DNA of 64,000 bases from Oceanimonas marisflavi (GTDB lineage Bacteria; Pseudomonadota; Gammaproteobacteria; Enterobacterales; Aeromonadaceae), in NCBI RefSeq assembly GCF_003049725.1, contig NZ_QAGM01000002.1:1-64000 (forward strand), in the 5' to 3' direction. Position numbers and translations under genes: made by a program. Below are positions 1-10,804 of this stretch, one piece after another; the stretch's first letter is position 1; every line of letters starts with the position of its first letter. The notes under the pieces are model-generated. The model saw nothing but the letters and a program-made list of their open reading frames with translations. It did no database searches and was not told where the DNA came from.

Positions 1-208
1 CAGTGGAGCCAATCCGGTGATCCCACCAAGGAAGAACCGGATCAGCCCTCGGGATTACGATAAGGCACTGTATAAAGAGCGTAATTTGGTTGAACGCGCT
101 TTCCAGAAGTTCAAGCATTACCGTCGTATCGCGACACGATATGAACGTGTCGCGAAACACTACACTGCCATGCTCCACCTCGTATCAACAGTGATATGGT
201 TGGCATGA
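1..208 (+). mobile_element. IS5-family transposase, C-terminal part, cut by window edge
   Basis: The reading frame is open from base 2 to a TGA at 206-208 and encodes the last ~68 residues of a DDE transposase. It reads GANPVIPPRKNR, then ERNLVERAFQKFKHYRRIATRYE, the C-terminal signature of IS5-family transposases of the IS427/IS1031 type, with the catalytic E in the ERxF context. The rest of the gene lies outside the window, so it cannot be said whether the element is intact. About 14 bp after the stop the sequence GAGAACGCCCCC is probably the terminal inverted repeat, ending near 222, where it abuts a dispersed repeat. Family assignment is confident, subgroup less so. Confidence 0.85.
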
Positions 209-222
209 TTGAGAACGCCCCC

Positions 223-381
223 TAAGCAAGTAATCTGTTTTCAGCCCTGTTGTAGCTGCCACTTTAGTTGGCAGGGTCTGTGCAACAGGCCTTGAAGGCA
301 CAGTGGTCTTCAGGCTTGCGCCAGCTAAAGCGGCGCCTACAGCTCAGATACACAATGAGTAAATGTTTAGTCCGATTGGCA
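223..381 (-). repeat. 170-bp TIR element, copy 1, one end removed by the IS
   Basis: This copy is inverted relative to copies at 41472-41641 and 50890-51059. It has the same internal blocks: an arm reading GTAGCTGCCACTTTAGT, a GGCC-rich hairpin around 280, the GCTAAAGCGGCGCCTAC arm, and the outer end AGTCCGATTGGCA. The first ~12 bases of the other terminal repeat are missing; it begins at TAAGCAAG directly beside the presumed IS end. The simplest reading is that the IS inserted at the TA of the terminal repeat. I see no gene between 209 and 411. Confidence 0.75.
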
Positions 382-411
382 TTCAAGATCCGTATACATC
401 GCCAACCTACC

Positions 412-792
412 CTAGCTATTCGCCTCTTCATCACCCTGCAATTGCCCCGCCAGCCACTGGTCAAAGCCGGGGATGGCGCCCAGATGCGGCAGCTGAGTGA
501 ATTTGACTCCCGGATACTGGGCCTTTTTCTCTTCCAGCACTGAGGGCAGGTCTTTCACCACATGCTTGCCTTCCGCCAGAAAATAGGGAAACAGAGTGAT
601 GTCCCGGGCGCCGGCGGCTACCTGGGCGTCAATGATCTGGGTCAGGGACGGCTCCGCCAGCTCCCAGAAGCCGTAGCCCGTCAAATCAAAGCCGCCATTC
701 ATGGCGGCTGTCATGCGCTGGGCGAACCCGGCTATTTCCTCGTTGGCAGCCGCCCGCCGGCTGCCATGGGCGACCAGAATAAAGCCTTTCAT
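412..792 (-). CDS. CbiX/SirB-like sirohydrochlorin chelatase-family protein
   Basis: Encodes 126 residues. The start MKGFILVAHGSR is chosen because AAGGAG lies just upstream and because it puts the family motif LVAHGSR at the very N-terminus. A second conserved part is LFPYFLAEGKHVVKDLP, whose H is the usual second metal-binding residue. Small single-domain chelatases of this kind (CbiXS type) insert Co2+, Fe2+ or Ni2+ into sirohydrochlorin; the metal cannot be told from sequence. The gene starts one base after the stop of the upstream 139-aa ORF, so the two are probably co-transcribed. No other cobalamin or siroheme gene is nearby. Confidence 0.8.
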   Translation of the reverse strand: MKGFILVAHGSRRAAANEEIAGFAQRMTAAMNGGFDLTGYGFWELAEPSLTQIIDAQVAAGARDITLFPYFLAEGKHVVKDLPSVLEEKKAQYPGVKFTQLPHLGAIPGFDQWLAGQLQGDEEANS

Positions 793-793
793 T

Positions 794-1213
794 TTACTCC
801 TTGTTGATACACACGTCCGGCGGCTGGGCCGCCAGCACATCTACGCAAAAATCCCAGCAGGCAATGCGGTAATGCTGAATGTCCTCGTCCAGGTGAGAGC
901 CTTGGGTTTCCTGATGAAACCAAGTCAGAAAACGGGATGGAGTGATCAGCTGGATCTGGCTGTCGATGTCATCGTCGTCTTCGAGCAGCTCGGGCACATC
1001 GGCCCCTTCCAGCACACGGTAACCATAGAGATGGCCAAAGCTGAGCCAGTAAACAATATGCGGTGGTGTGTCCATATCGGACGGCACCCCCATGGCCAGC
1101 TCCAGACAGCCGCTCCAGACATCCTGATGCAACTCGGTGAGCATCAGTCCTGTGGTCAGTCCGCGGGCTCCGGCCCAGGGTACGGCGACCTGACGGATTG
1201 CGTTTACTTCCAT
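794..1213 (-). CDS. Conserved-looking protein of unknown function
   Basis: Encodes 139 residues starting MEVNAIRQVAVPWAGARG with GGGAGG as ribosome binding site. It is acidic (an EDDDDID run near the middle), lacks membrane segments or a signal peptide, and ends PPDVCINKE. I do not recognise a domain. Its stop is one base before the chelatase start, which suggests translational coupling and perhaps a shared job in tetrapyrrole or metal handling, but this is inference from position only. Confidence 0.6.
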   Translation of the reverse strand: MEVNAIRQVAVPWAGARGLTTGLMLTELHQDVWSGCLELAMGVPSDMDTPPHIVYWLSFGHLYGYRVLEGADVPELLEDDDDIDSQIQLITPSRFLTWFHQETQGSHLDEDIQHYRIACWDFCVDVLAAQPPDVCINKE

Positions 1214-1292
1214 AACAGCCTCCCAGATTAGGGGCAGGACCTGCTTCAGTTATAACAACCTAATGATCGCGGGGGCAAGAAAAGTGTTAAAA

Positions 1293-1316
1293 AAAACCCG
1301 GCCTGGGCCGGGTTTT
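1293..1316. terminator. Terminator after hupA
   Basis: AAAACCCGGCC-TG-GGCCGGGTTTT forms an 11-bp stem with A/T flanks on both strands, the shape of a bidirectional intrinsic terminator. It lies between the hupA stop and the 139-aa gene start on the same strand, so it insulates the chelatase pair from hupA transcription. Confidence 0.85.
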
Positions 1317-1334
1317 ATATGTTCTTGATGAGTC

Positions 1335-1607
1335 TTAATTGACTGCGTCTTTCAGCGCCTTGCCGGCCACGAAGGCGGGCACGTTCGCCGCTGCAATCTG
1401 GATTTCCTTGCCGGTTTGCGGGTTGCGACCGGTACGGGCGGCACGATGATTGACCTTGAAGGTGCCGAAACCCACCAGTTGTACAGGATCACCTTCTTTC
1501 AGGCTTTGAGTGATACCGTTGAGTACTTCTTCCAGGGCGGCCTTGGCCTGAGCCTTGCTCAGATCGGCCTTGGCGGCGATTGCATCGACAAGCTGAGTCT
1601 TGTTCAT
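1335..1607 (-). CDS. hupA: DNA-binding protein HU-alpha
   Basis: Encodes 90 residues, [18 protein letters not shown] onward, the standard HU length. The beta-arm segment [12 protein letters not shown] and the C-terminal [12 protein letters not shown] are typical. The N-terminus MNKTQL and the [14 protein letters not shown] segment match HU-alpha better than HU-beta. A longer frame upstream exists, but this ATG has AAAGGA at proper distance. HU is a dimeric nucleoid protein that bends DNA. The leader holds an imperfect stem-loop (arms TCGAGCC / GGCTCGA at 1658-1686) about 50 nt before the start codon; whether it matters is unknown. Confidence 0.95.
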   Translation of the reverse strand: MNKTQLVDAIAAKADLSKAQAKAALEEVLNGITQSLKEGDPVQLVGFGTFKVNHRAARTGRNPQTGKEIQIAAANVPAFVAGKALKDAVN

Positions 1608-1836
1608 AGGGTATCCTTTCTCACTTGGCATTAAGCGGTTGCCCACTCTATTCAAATTCGAGCCCCAAGCAAAGCCTTTGGCTCGAGGCCTTATATCAAG
1701 TGCCGTTGTTTTGTGCGGAAACTGCGGAAAACGTCACATTACCGCAAGGGAAAACTCAAGGCGGCGCCTCAAGATGTGCTCAGCATAGCCGAGCCGGCGG
1801 GCCTCTGCCAAGGGCTGAGTCCCCGTTTCATGGGGC

Positions 1837-2700
1837 TCAGGACTCCAGATCCCGAATCACCACGGTGGAGTCACAACGGCCCATGCCCTGTTCCAGCAAG
1901 CGTTCATAGACCTGATGCACATGCTCGGTAAGAGGCAGTCTGAGACCCTGCTGCTCGGCTTCATCCAGGCAGATGCCCAGATCCTTGTGCATCCACTGGG
2001 CGGCAAAGCCGAAGTCGAACTGATCGTCGGCCATGGTCTGGGCCCGATTCTGCAGCTGCCAGCTCTGGGCGGCTCCGCCAGCCAGCACCTCGATCAGCGT
2101 GGGAATGTCGAGCCCGGCCTTTTTGGCGATCATCAGGCCCTCGGCAATGCCCTGCACAGCGCCGATCACACAGATCTGATTGACCATCTTGCAGCGCTGA
2201 CCGGCGCCAACCGGCCCCAGCCGGGTCACTTTTTTACCGTAGGCCGCCAGCACCGGCGCAGCCTCGTCCACGTCCGCCTCGCTGCCGCCGATCATCACGG
2301 TAAGGGCGCCGTTTTCCGCCCCCAGCTGGCCGCCGGACACGGGCGCGTCGATAAAACGTACATTCTGCTTGCCGGCGGCGTCTGCCAGCTCTTCCGCCAG
2401 TCTGGCCGAGGTGGTGGTGTGATCGACCAGTAAGGCTCCGGCTTTAATGCCCACCAGCACGCCCTCGTCGCCGTACACCACGGAGCGCACATCGTCGTCG
2501 TTGCCCACGCACAGCATCACCATGTCGGCGCCCTGTGCCGCCTCGGCCGGGGTGGCGCCGCTGGTGCCGCCAAAACGGGCTACCCAGTCCGCCGCCTTTG
2601 CTGAATTACGGTTATACACGCACACCTGATGCCCGGCCTGCTGCAGATGTCCGGCCATGGGAAAGCCCATCACGCCCAGTCCGATAAATGCCAGTTTCAT
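1837..2700 (-). CDS. NAD(P)-dependent beta-hydroxyacid dehydrogenase (3-HIBADH family)
   Basis: Encodes 287 residues. The N-terminal Rossmann motif is FIGLGVMGFPMAGHL, then the substrate-binding signature FIDAPVSGGQLGAENG near residue 118 and the catalytic-lysine region CKMVNQ near 170. The family includes 3-hydroxyisobutyrate dehydrogenase and tartronate semialdehyde reductase; the length and motifs fit either, and nothing nearby (no valine or glycerate genes) decides between them. The ribosome binding site is AAGGAG. The stop codon lies inside a small stem (CCCC/GGGG arms) that may help end transcription. Confidence 0.8.
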   Translation of the reverse strand: MKLAFIGLGVMGFPMAGHLQQAGHQVCVYNRNSAKAADWVARFGGTSGATPAEAAQGADMVMLCVGNDDDVRSVVYGDEGVLVGIKAGALLVDHTTTSARLAEELADAAGKQNVRFIDAPVSGGQLGAENGALTVMIGGSEADVDEAAPVLAAYGKKVTRLGPVGAGQRCKMVNQICVIGAVQGIAEGLMIAKKAGLDIPTLIEVLAGGAAQSWQLQNRAQTMADDQFDFGFAAQWMHKDLGICLDEAEQQGLRLPLTEHVHQVYERLLEQGMGRCDSTVVIRDLES

Positions 2701-2776
2701 GGTTTGGCTCCTTGGTTATAGTGATCGGCAGGGATGATCCCATGCTCGCCCTCAAGGAACAAGACAACCTGCCCGT

Positions 2777-3667
2777 TCAGCCGAACTGGTGCAGCAGCCG
2801 GGTCATGTCGTGCCCGGTGCGGGCAAACTGCGGGCTTTCCCGAATGATCTGCGCCAGCCGGCTGGTCGCCTCGTTGGCTTCATCGGCCACAAACAGGGTG
2901 GTGTCTGTTCTGGGCAAGGCAGGCAGCCCCTCTTCCACCATCACCAGGCCTTCTTCCAGGGTGCTGCGGGGAATAATGCCAACGCCAATCCCGGCCCGCA
3001 CCGCCGCCAGCACGCCCGCCCGGCTCTGGCTGGTAAAGGCAATCCGGTAAGCGGTTTCCGATTGTTCCAGCGCCTGCAGGGCGGCATCCCTGTGATAACA
3101 GCCTTCCACAAACACCGCCAGGGGCAGAGGATCACGCAAGTGAGTCTGGTGCATGGGCGAGCGCACCCAGACAAGCTCATCACGCCCAAGGCGCTGCCCG
3201 CCGTTCGAGTTCAGCGGCATTTCCACCAGAGCCAGATCCAGCCTGCCCTGCTGCACCTGAGCTACCAGCTGCCGGGGGCGATGATCGCACTGCACCTCCA
3301 GCCGCACCTCGGGGTAATTGAGCACAAAGGTTTCCAGAAGAGAGGGCAGACTGCGGGTGGCATATTGATCATGGGTGCCGAAACGCACCTTGCCGCCAAT
3401 CTCTGCATTCATAAAAGCGCCGAGGATCCGATCATGCTGATTCAGCAACAACTGGGCATGAGAACGAAGCAGCTCTCCCGCCGGTGTTAACCGAACCCCG
3501 TACTGGCCCCGCTCCAGCAACTCGGTCGAGACCAGATCTTCCAGCCGGCTCAGCTGCATGCTGATGGTCGACGGCGCCCGGTGCAGCCGGCCGGCGGCCA
3601 CCGTCAGATTCAGGGTTTCCGCGACCACCACAAAGGTCCGCAGCAGGGTAATGGGCAAGTCTCGCAT
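2777..3667 (-). CDS. LysR-family transcriptional regulator
   Basis: Encodes 296 residues, the normal length. The N-terminal winged helix reads LLRTFVVVAETLNLTVAAGRLHRAPSTISMQLSRLE, followed by a LysR-substrate domain. Its start is 118 bp from the divergent MFS gene at 3785, the usual layout when a LysR protein controls an adjacent transporter, so the MFS gene is its likely target. The ribosome binding site is weak. The effector is unknown. Confidence 0.9.
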   Translation of the reverse strand: MRDLPITLLRTFVVVAETLNLTVAAGRLHRAPSTISMQLSRLEDLVSTELLERGQYGVRLTPAGELLRSHAQLLLNQHDRILGAFMNAEIGGKVRFGTHDQYATRSLPSLLETFVLNYPEVRLEVQCDHRPRQLVAQVQQGRLDLALVEMPLNSNGGQRLGRDELVWVRSPMHQTHLRDPLPLAVFVEGCYHRDAALQALEQSETAYRIAFTSQSRAGVLAAVRAGIGVGIIPRSTLEEGLVMVEEGLPALPRTDTTLFVADEANEATSRLAQIIRESPQFARTGHDMTRLLHQFG

Positions 3668-3784
3668 AAGCAGATTTCAAACTTGTTGAACGCAGATATG
3701 AATATTCATCGATTTACCGAAGGCCGGCAAGGTTTCAGGATAAAGAAGAGCGATTTTTAATCACAGGTTCAGGGAGCATCAAGG

Positions 3785-4999
3785 ATGAAAATGGCCGTTA
3801 TCTTCGGAATGAACCAGATAGTCAGCCATGGCTTTGGCATGTTTTTGTTTGCGGCCCTGGTACCGCTGATGCGTGAAAGCATTGCTCTCGGTCACTGGCA
3901 TCTGGCCGCCATCGGCGCCCTCACCCAGCTGGCTTATCTTACCGGCGCCATGTTGCTCGGCTTGCTTGGTCATCGTCTGAATACGGCGAGGCTGGCGCTG
4001 GCAACGGGAGGACTCACCACCGCCCTGCTGTTTACCATGGCGCAGCTTGAAAACCCGCTGTTCATTATGCTGACATTGACCTGCCTGGCCGCCAGCGCAG
4101 CCATCAGCTGGGGAGCGCTGGTGGAGATCATCAGCCGTCATGCCCGGCCCGAGCAGCGCTCCACCTGCCTTTCCACCGTGTCCAGCGGCACCGCCTGGGG
4201 GTATGGGCTGAACGGCCTGCTGATCCTGCTGGTGGTGCCTTCCCTTGGCTGGCAACTGGCCTGGCAACTGGCAGGGGCTGCCGGCCTGCTGGTGATGGCC
4301 CTGACCTGGCACCTGCTGCGGCACCTTGGCACACCGCTTGCCATGCCCGCCACGGCTCCCGAGCCGGCCCTGCCCGCTAAAAAACTGCTGTTTGCCCTTT
4401 GTCGCGAACGCACCGCCTTTCTGGCCTGCCTGATCTGCTTCCTGGCCGGTTTCTCCACCATGCCCTTCTCCAGCTGGCTGAACGTCTATCTGGATCAACG
4501 GGGCCTTCCCGCCAGCCTGGGCGGCTACACCTGGACCATGGTGGGCATCACCGGCATGGTGGCCGGCCTGCTTACCGGCAGGCTTGCCGACCGCAGAGGC
4601 CACGGCGTGGCGCTGCTGGTGATCTTCTGTGGCTTTGCCCTCGGCCTGCTGGCCTTTGTGTATGATCCGGCCCGTTTTGCTCTGGTGGCCGGCTTTGGTT
4701 ACGGTCTGATGTATTTTCCCATGTGGGGCATAGTGGCGGGCTGGGTAGGCAAACAGTATTGCGCCACCACAACCATGCAGATCAGCGGCTTTTGCATGGT
4801 GACCTTTGGCCTGGGCGGCACTCTGGGCAACCTGCTGGCGGGCTACCTGCGCACCAGCACCGGCTCACTGGATGCGATCTTTGTTACACTGGCCGGGGCT
4901 TCGGTACTGCTGGCCATGCTGGGAGGCTGGATACTGGGCAGCAGCCCTGCTGCCCCGGCACAACCCGGCACTTCCGTGCCGGAAACGCTTGCTCCCTGA
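3785..4999 (+). CDS. MFS transporter, YbfB/YjiJ-like
   Basis: Encodes about 404 residues with roughly 12 hydrophobic segments and an MFS loop GRLADRRGHG in the second half. The general form resembles the YbfB/YjiJ group of MFS permeases. Two starts are possible: ATG at 3785 or the in-frame ATG at 3791, which has AAGG at better spacing. It is divergent from the LysR gene and ends at a 13-bp palindrome facing the DUF1338 gene. The substrate cannot be inferred. Confidence 0.8.
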   Translation: MKMAVIFGMNQIVSHGFGMFLFAALVPLMRESIALGHWHLAAIGALTQLAYLTGAMLLGLLGHRLNTARLALATGGLTTALLFTMAQLENPLFIMLTLTCLAASAAISWGALVEIISRHARPEQRSTCLSTVSSGTAWGYGLNGLLILLVVPSLGWQLAWQLAGAAGLLVMALTWHLLRHLGTPLAMPATAPEPALPAKKLLFALCRERTAFLACLICFLAGFSTMPFSSWLNVYLDQRGLPASLGGYTWTMVGITGMVAGLLTGRLADRRGHGVALLVIFCGFALGLLAFVYDPARFALVAGFGYGLMYFPMWGIVAGWVGKQYCATTTMQISGFCMVTFGLGGTLGNLLAGYLRTSTGSLDAIFVTLAGASVLLAMLGGWILGSSPAAPAQPGTSVPETLAP

Positions 5000-5008
5000 T
5001 GAAGAAAG

Positions 5009-5034
5009 CCCTGCTCCCGGGCCCGGGAGCAGGG
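5009..5034. terminator. Perfect 26-bp palindrome between convergent genes
   Basis: CCCTGCTCCCGGG followed by its exact reverse complement, ten bases after the MFS stop and ten before the DUF1338 stop. There is no T-run, so it may act with Rho or mainly as an mRNA-end stabilising hairpin for both transcripts. Confidence 0.6.
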
Positions 5035-5043
5035 GGCCGGCTA

Positions 5044-5844
5044 TTAGCGGCCGGCGTCGGTACTTTCAAAGATCTTGTCTGCCGAAGCCGCCACAAAGCC
5101 GGTGTAGAGACTGCCGTCGGGTTTGGGATAACGCAGGGCAAACTCGTAGAAGCAGCTGGGCAGCTCGGCTTCGCCATCGGTAAAACGCACCAGGGCGGTG
5201 TCGGCCAGGGTGGACGACTGCTCCAGCAGCACATCGGGGGAACCCTTGATTTCGCCGCCGGTGTCGTTAAGCCGGAACCCCGCCTGCTTGAGGGCGCTGT
5301 TCACCGCCTCCAGCGTGTCGAATCCTTCGAGGTGATTCACGCTCACCGTGAAGTGATTGGCCCGGTAGCCGTAGGCCGCCAGCCAGGCGGCGTATTCGCT
5401 TTCCACCAGCAGGGTTTTATAGTCGGCATGAGACAGGGTCCAGGGCGCCCCGGAATAGAGAAAATCCTTGTGCCCGGGCAGCTGCTCATTCACCTGATCG
5501 ACAAGGCCGGCCACAATGCGCTGCAGTTCAGAAGAGCACTGCTCCAGCAGCAGCTCGCTGATAAACACCTTGGGCGCCGTTGGATCCGCATGCTCGTAGT
5601 GACGGGCATAGAGCTTCTTGGCCTCGAAGTGATATTCCCCCTTCTGCTCATAGCCCAAGGCCAGAAAGTGGGCCGCCAGCTTGTCGAGCCCGAGTTTGGG
5701 ATGATTGAAGGTACGAAAGGCCACATGATCATTGACGATGGCCTTGCCCCCTCCCAGCAAATCGTGAATTTTCAGGGCACTGGGGGTCACGGTCAGGTAA
5801 TGCTGCCACAGGGCGTCAAACAACTCGTCTGCAGAACGATGCAT
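5044..5844 (-). CDS. DUF1338 protein (2-oxoadipate dioxygenase/YdcJ-related)
   Basis: Encodes 266 residues. Recognised from the N-terminal HYLTVTPSALKIHDLL and NDHVAFRTFNHPKLG segments, whose HVAFRT histidine is a metal ligand in the vicinal-oxygen-chelate-like fold of DUF1338, and from a later RANHFTVSVNHL segment. Larger family members (HglS/YdcJ) convert 2-oxoadipate to 2-hydroxyglutarate; this short form has no assigned reaction that I know. It starts 17 bp after the astD stop with a good AAGGAG site and is surely in the ast operon, which hints at a role in the fate of arginine- or glutamate-derived keto acids. Confidence 0.8.
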   Translation of the reverse strand: MHRSADELFDALWQHYLTVTPSALKIHDLLGGGKAIVNDHVAFRTFNHPKLGLDKLAAHFLALGYEQKGEYHFEAKKLYARHYEHADPTAPKVFISELLLEQCSSELQRIVAGLVDQVNEQLPGHKDFLYSGAPWTLSHADYKTLLVESEYAAWLAAYGYRANHFTVSVNHLEGFDTLEAVNSALKQAGFRLNDTGGEIKGSPDVLLEQSSTLADTALVRFTDGEAELPSCFYEFALRYPKPDGSLYTGFVAASADKIFESTDAGR

Positions 5845-5861
5845 GGCGTTGCTCTCCTTGA

Positions 5862-8349
<2,488 letters not shown>

Positions 8350-8412
8350 GCAGCACTCCTTTCAGCGTGTGGCGGGGCGCTCCGGCCCCGCCTGTTATAA
8401 CGGTGGTGGCCC

Positions 8413-9642
<1,230 letters not shown>

Positions 9643-9686
9643 TTACCGCAGCATGCTCTGCGATAAAAGTTAAATCCATGTAAACG

Positions 9687-9702
9687 TGCAAGCATTATTG
9701 CA
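9687..9702. promoter_or_regulatory. Candidate operator upstream of astC
   Basis: TGCAA-GCATTA-TTGCA is an inverted repeat centred ~68 bp before the astC start codon. ArgR boxes are 18-bp palindromes of the form TGAAT-N4-ATTCA or the related TGCAT type; this one is similar in half-site but has a 6-bp spacer, so it may be a divergent ArgR site or another operator. Confidence 0.25.
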
Positions 9703-9981
9703 AAGCAACCACAACTTGTCTCTACATTGAGTCACAATTTTGGTTGTTTATTTTGCAACTTGAAAAATTGTAGTCATTTATCTTGCATAAGCTCGCAACC
9801 CGGTGAGTCCGGCGCCGTGGCAACGGGGCTTTCGCTGCATAAACAGGCACAAAAAATTTTTTATAAAAAATCCGGACTCCCGGCCATTATTCCCGGTGGA
9901 GCAGTAACAGGCGAGCGAGAAAGTCTGATAGGGAAAACAAGAAAAACTTATAGTTCGGGGGGAAGGCAGGGAGCTAGAAAC

Positions 9982-10072
9982 ACCGTCATACCGGTATCCT
10001 GCTGCAGGAAGATCCTGACTTTCGTCAGGATGACAGCTTGGGTAGGTTGGGATGAGCGCAGCGAATCCCAAC
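9982..10072. repeat. Two adjacent stem-loop repeats
   Basis: The first contains ATCCTGAC-TTTC-GTCAGGAT (10012-10031) within a GTCATACCGG...CAGGATGAC context; the second is GTTGGGAT...ATCCCAAC (10046-10072) with the loop GAGCGCAGCGA. Both have the form of short interspersed palindromes seen in many gammaproteobacteria. They lie just past the pabA stop on its strand and may also end its transcript. Confidence 0.55.
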
Positions 10073-10091
10073 GTTTGAGCCGGCAGCGCTC

Positions 10092-10673
10092 TTATAACAG
10101 GTTCAGAAAATTACCCAGCAGCCGGTGGCCGCCTTCGGTGAGAATGCTTTCCGGGTGAAACTGCACGCTGTGCACCGGCAGCGTTTTATGCTGCATGCCC
10201 ATGATCTCGTCCCGGCCGCCCTGCTCAAGCTCACTCCAGGCAGTCACCTCAAAGCAGGCCGGCAGAGTGTCGGCCTTCACCACCAGAGAGTGATAACGGG
10301 TCACGGTCAAGGGGTCGGGCAGTCCGTTAAACAGGCCGGTGCCGGTATGGCGAATGGCCGAGGTCTTTCCGTGCATCACTCGCCGGGCCCGCACCACGTC
10401 GCCGCCAAAGGCCTGCGCAATGGCCTGATGCCCCAGGCACACTCCCAGAATGGGCAGTTCACCGGCAAAACGCTCAATGGCCGCCAGTGACACGCCAGCC
10501 TCGTTGGGCGTGCAGGGACCGGGGGAAATGATCAGCCCCGCCGGCGCCAGGGCGGCAATCTCGTCCAGGCCGATGTCGTCGTTGCGGCGCACCACCACCT
10601 CCTGCCCCAGTTCACCAAAATACTGCACCAGGTTCCAGGTAAAGGAGTCGTAGTTGTCGATCATCAGCAGCAT
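10092..10673 (-). CDS. pabA: Glutamine amidotransferase, aminodeoxychorismate/anthranilate synthase component II
   Basis: Encodes 193 residues of a class I glutamine amidotransferase. The triad is visible: nucleophile C79 in [11 protein letters not shown] and the H/E of [11 protein letters not shown] near the C-terminus. The N-terminus [19 protein letters not shown] is typical of PabA/TrpG. It supplies ammonia for p-aminobenzoate or anthranilate synthesis. A TTG two codons upstream is an alternative start. It stands alone, without trp genes, and upstream of astC on the same strand, an arrangement found in several gammaproteobacteria, so PabA is the better name than TrpG. Confidence 0.85.
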   Translation of the reverse strand: MLLMIDNYDSFTWNLVQYFGELGQEVVVRRNDDIGLDEIAALAPAGLIISPGPCTPNEAGVSLAAIERFAGELPILGVCLGHQAIAQAFGGDVVRARRVMHGKTSAIRHTGTGLFNGLPDPLTVTRYHSLVVKADTLPACFEVTAWSELEQGGRDEIMGMQHKTLPVHSVQFHPESILTEGGHRLLGNFLNLL

Positions 10674-10804
10674 ATTCAAAAGGCCTTAAGGTCACAGCAA
10701 AAAACACGGGGCGCATCTTCGCATGTATCGGTTTTGCGGAAAACCTTGAGGCCGCTTTTGTACGCGTACTCTGGTACTTGGTGGACACCAGGTGGAATAA
10801 CGAT

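Noticed and set aside
268-543. Open frames across the repeat at 223-381
   Set aside because: They come from the MITE-like sequence and the antisense of the chelatase gene.
1658-1686. Stem-loop in the hupA leader as a riboswitch or thermosensor
   Set aside because: Seven-pair arms with an 8-15 base loop; too simple and too far from the ribosome site to support a regulatory claim. Mentioned only under hupA.
9727-10158. 143-codon plus-strand frame in the astC-pabA gap
   Set aside because: It runs through two palindromic repeats and into the pabA 3' end; no ribosome site and no protein-like pattern.
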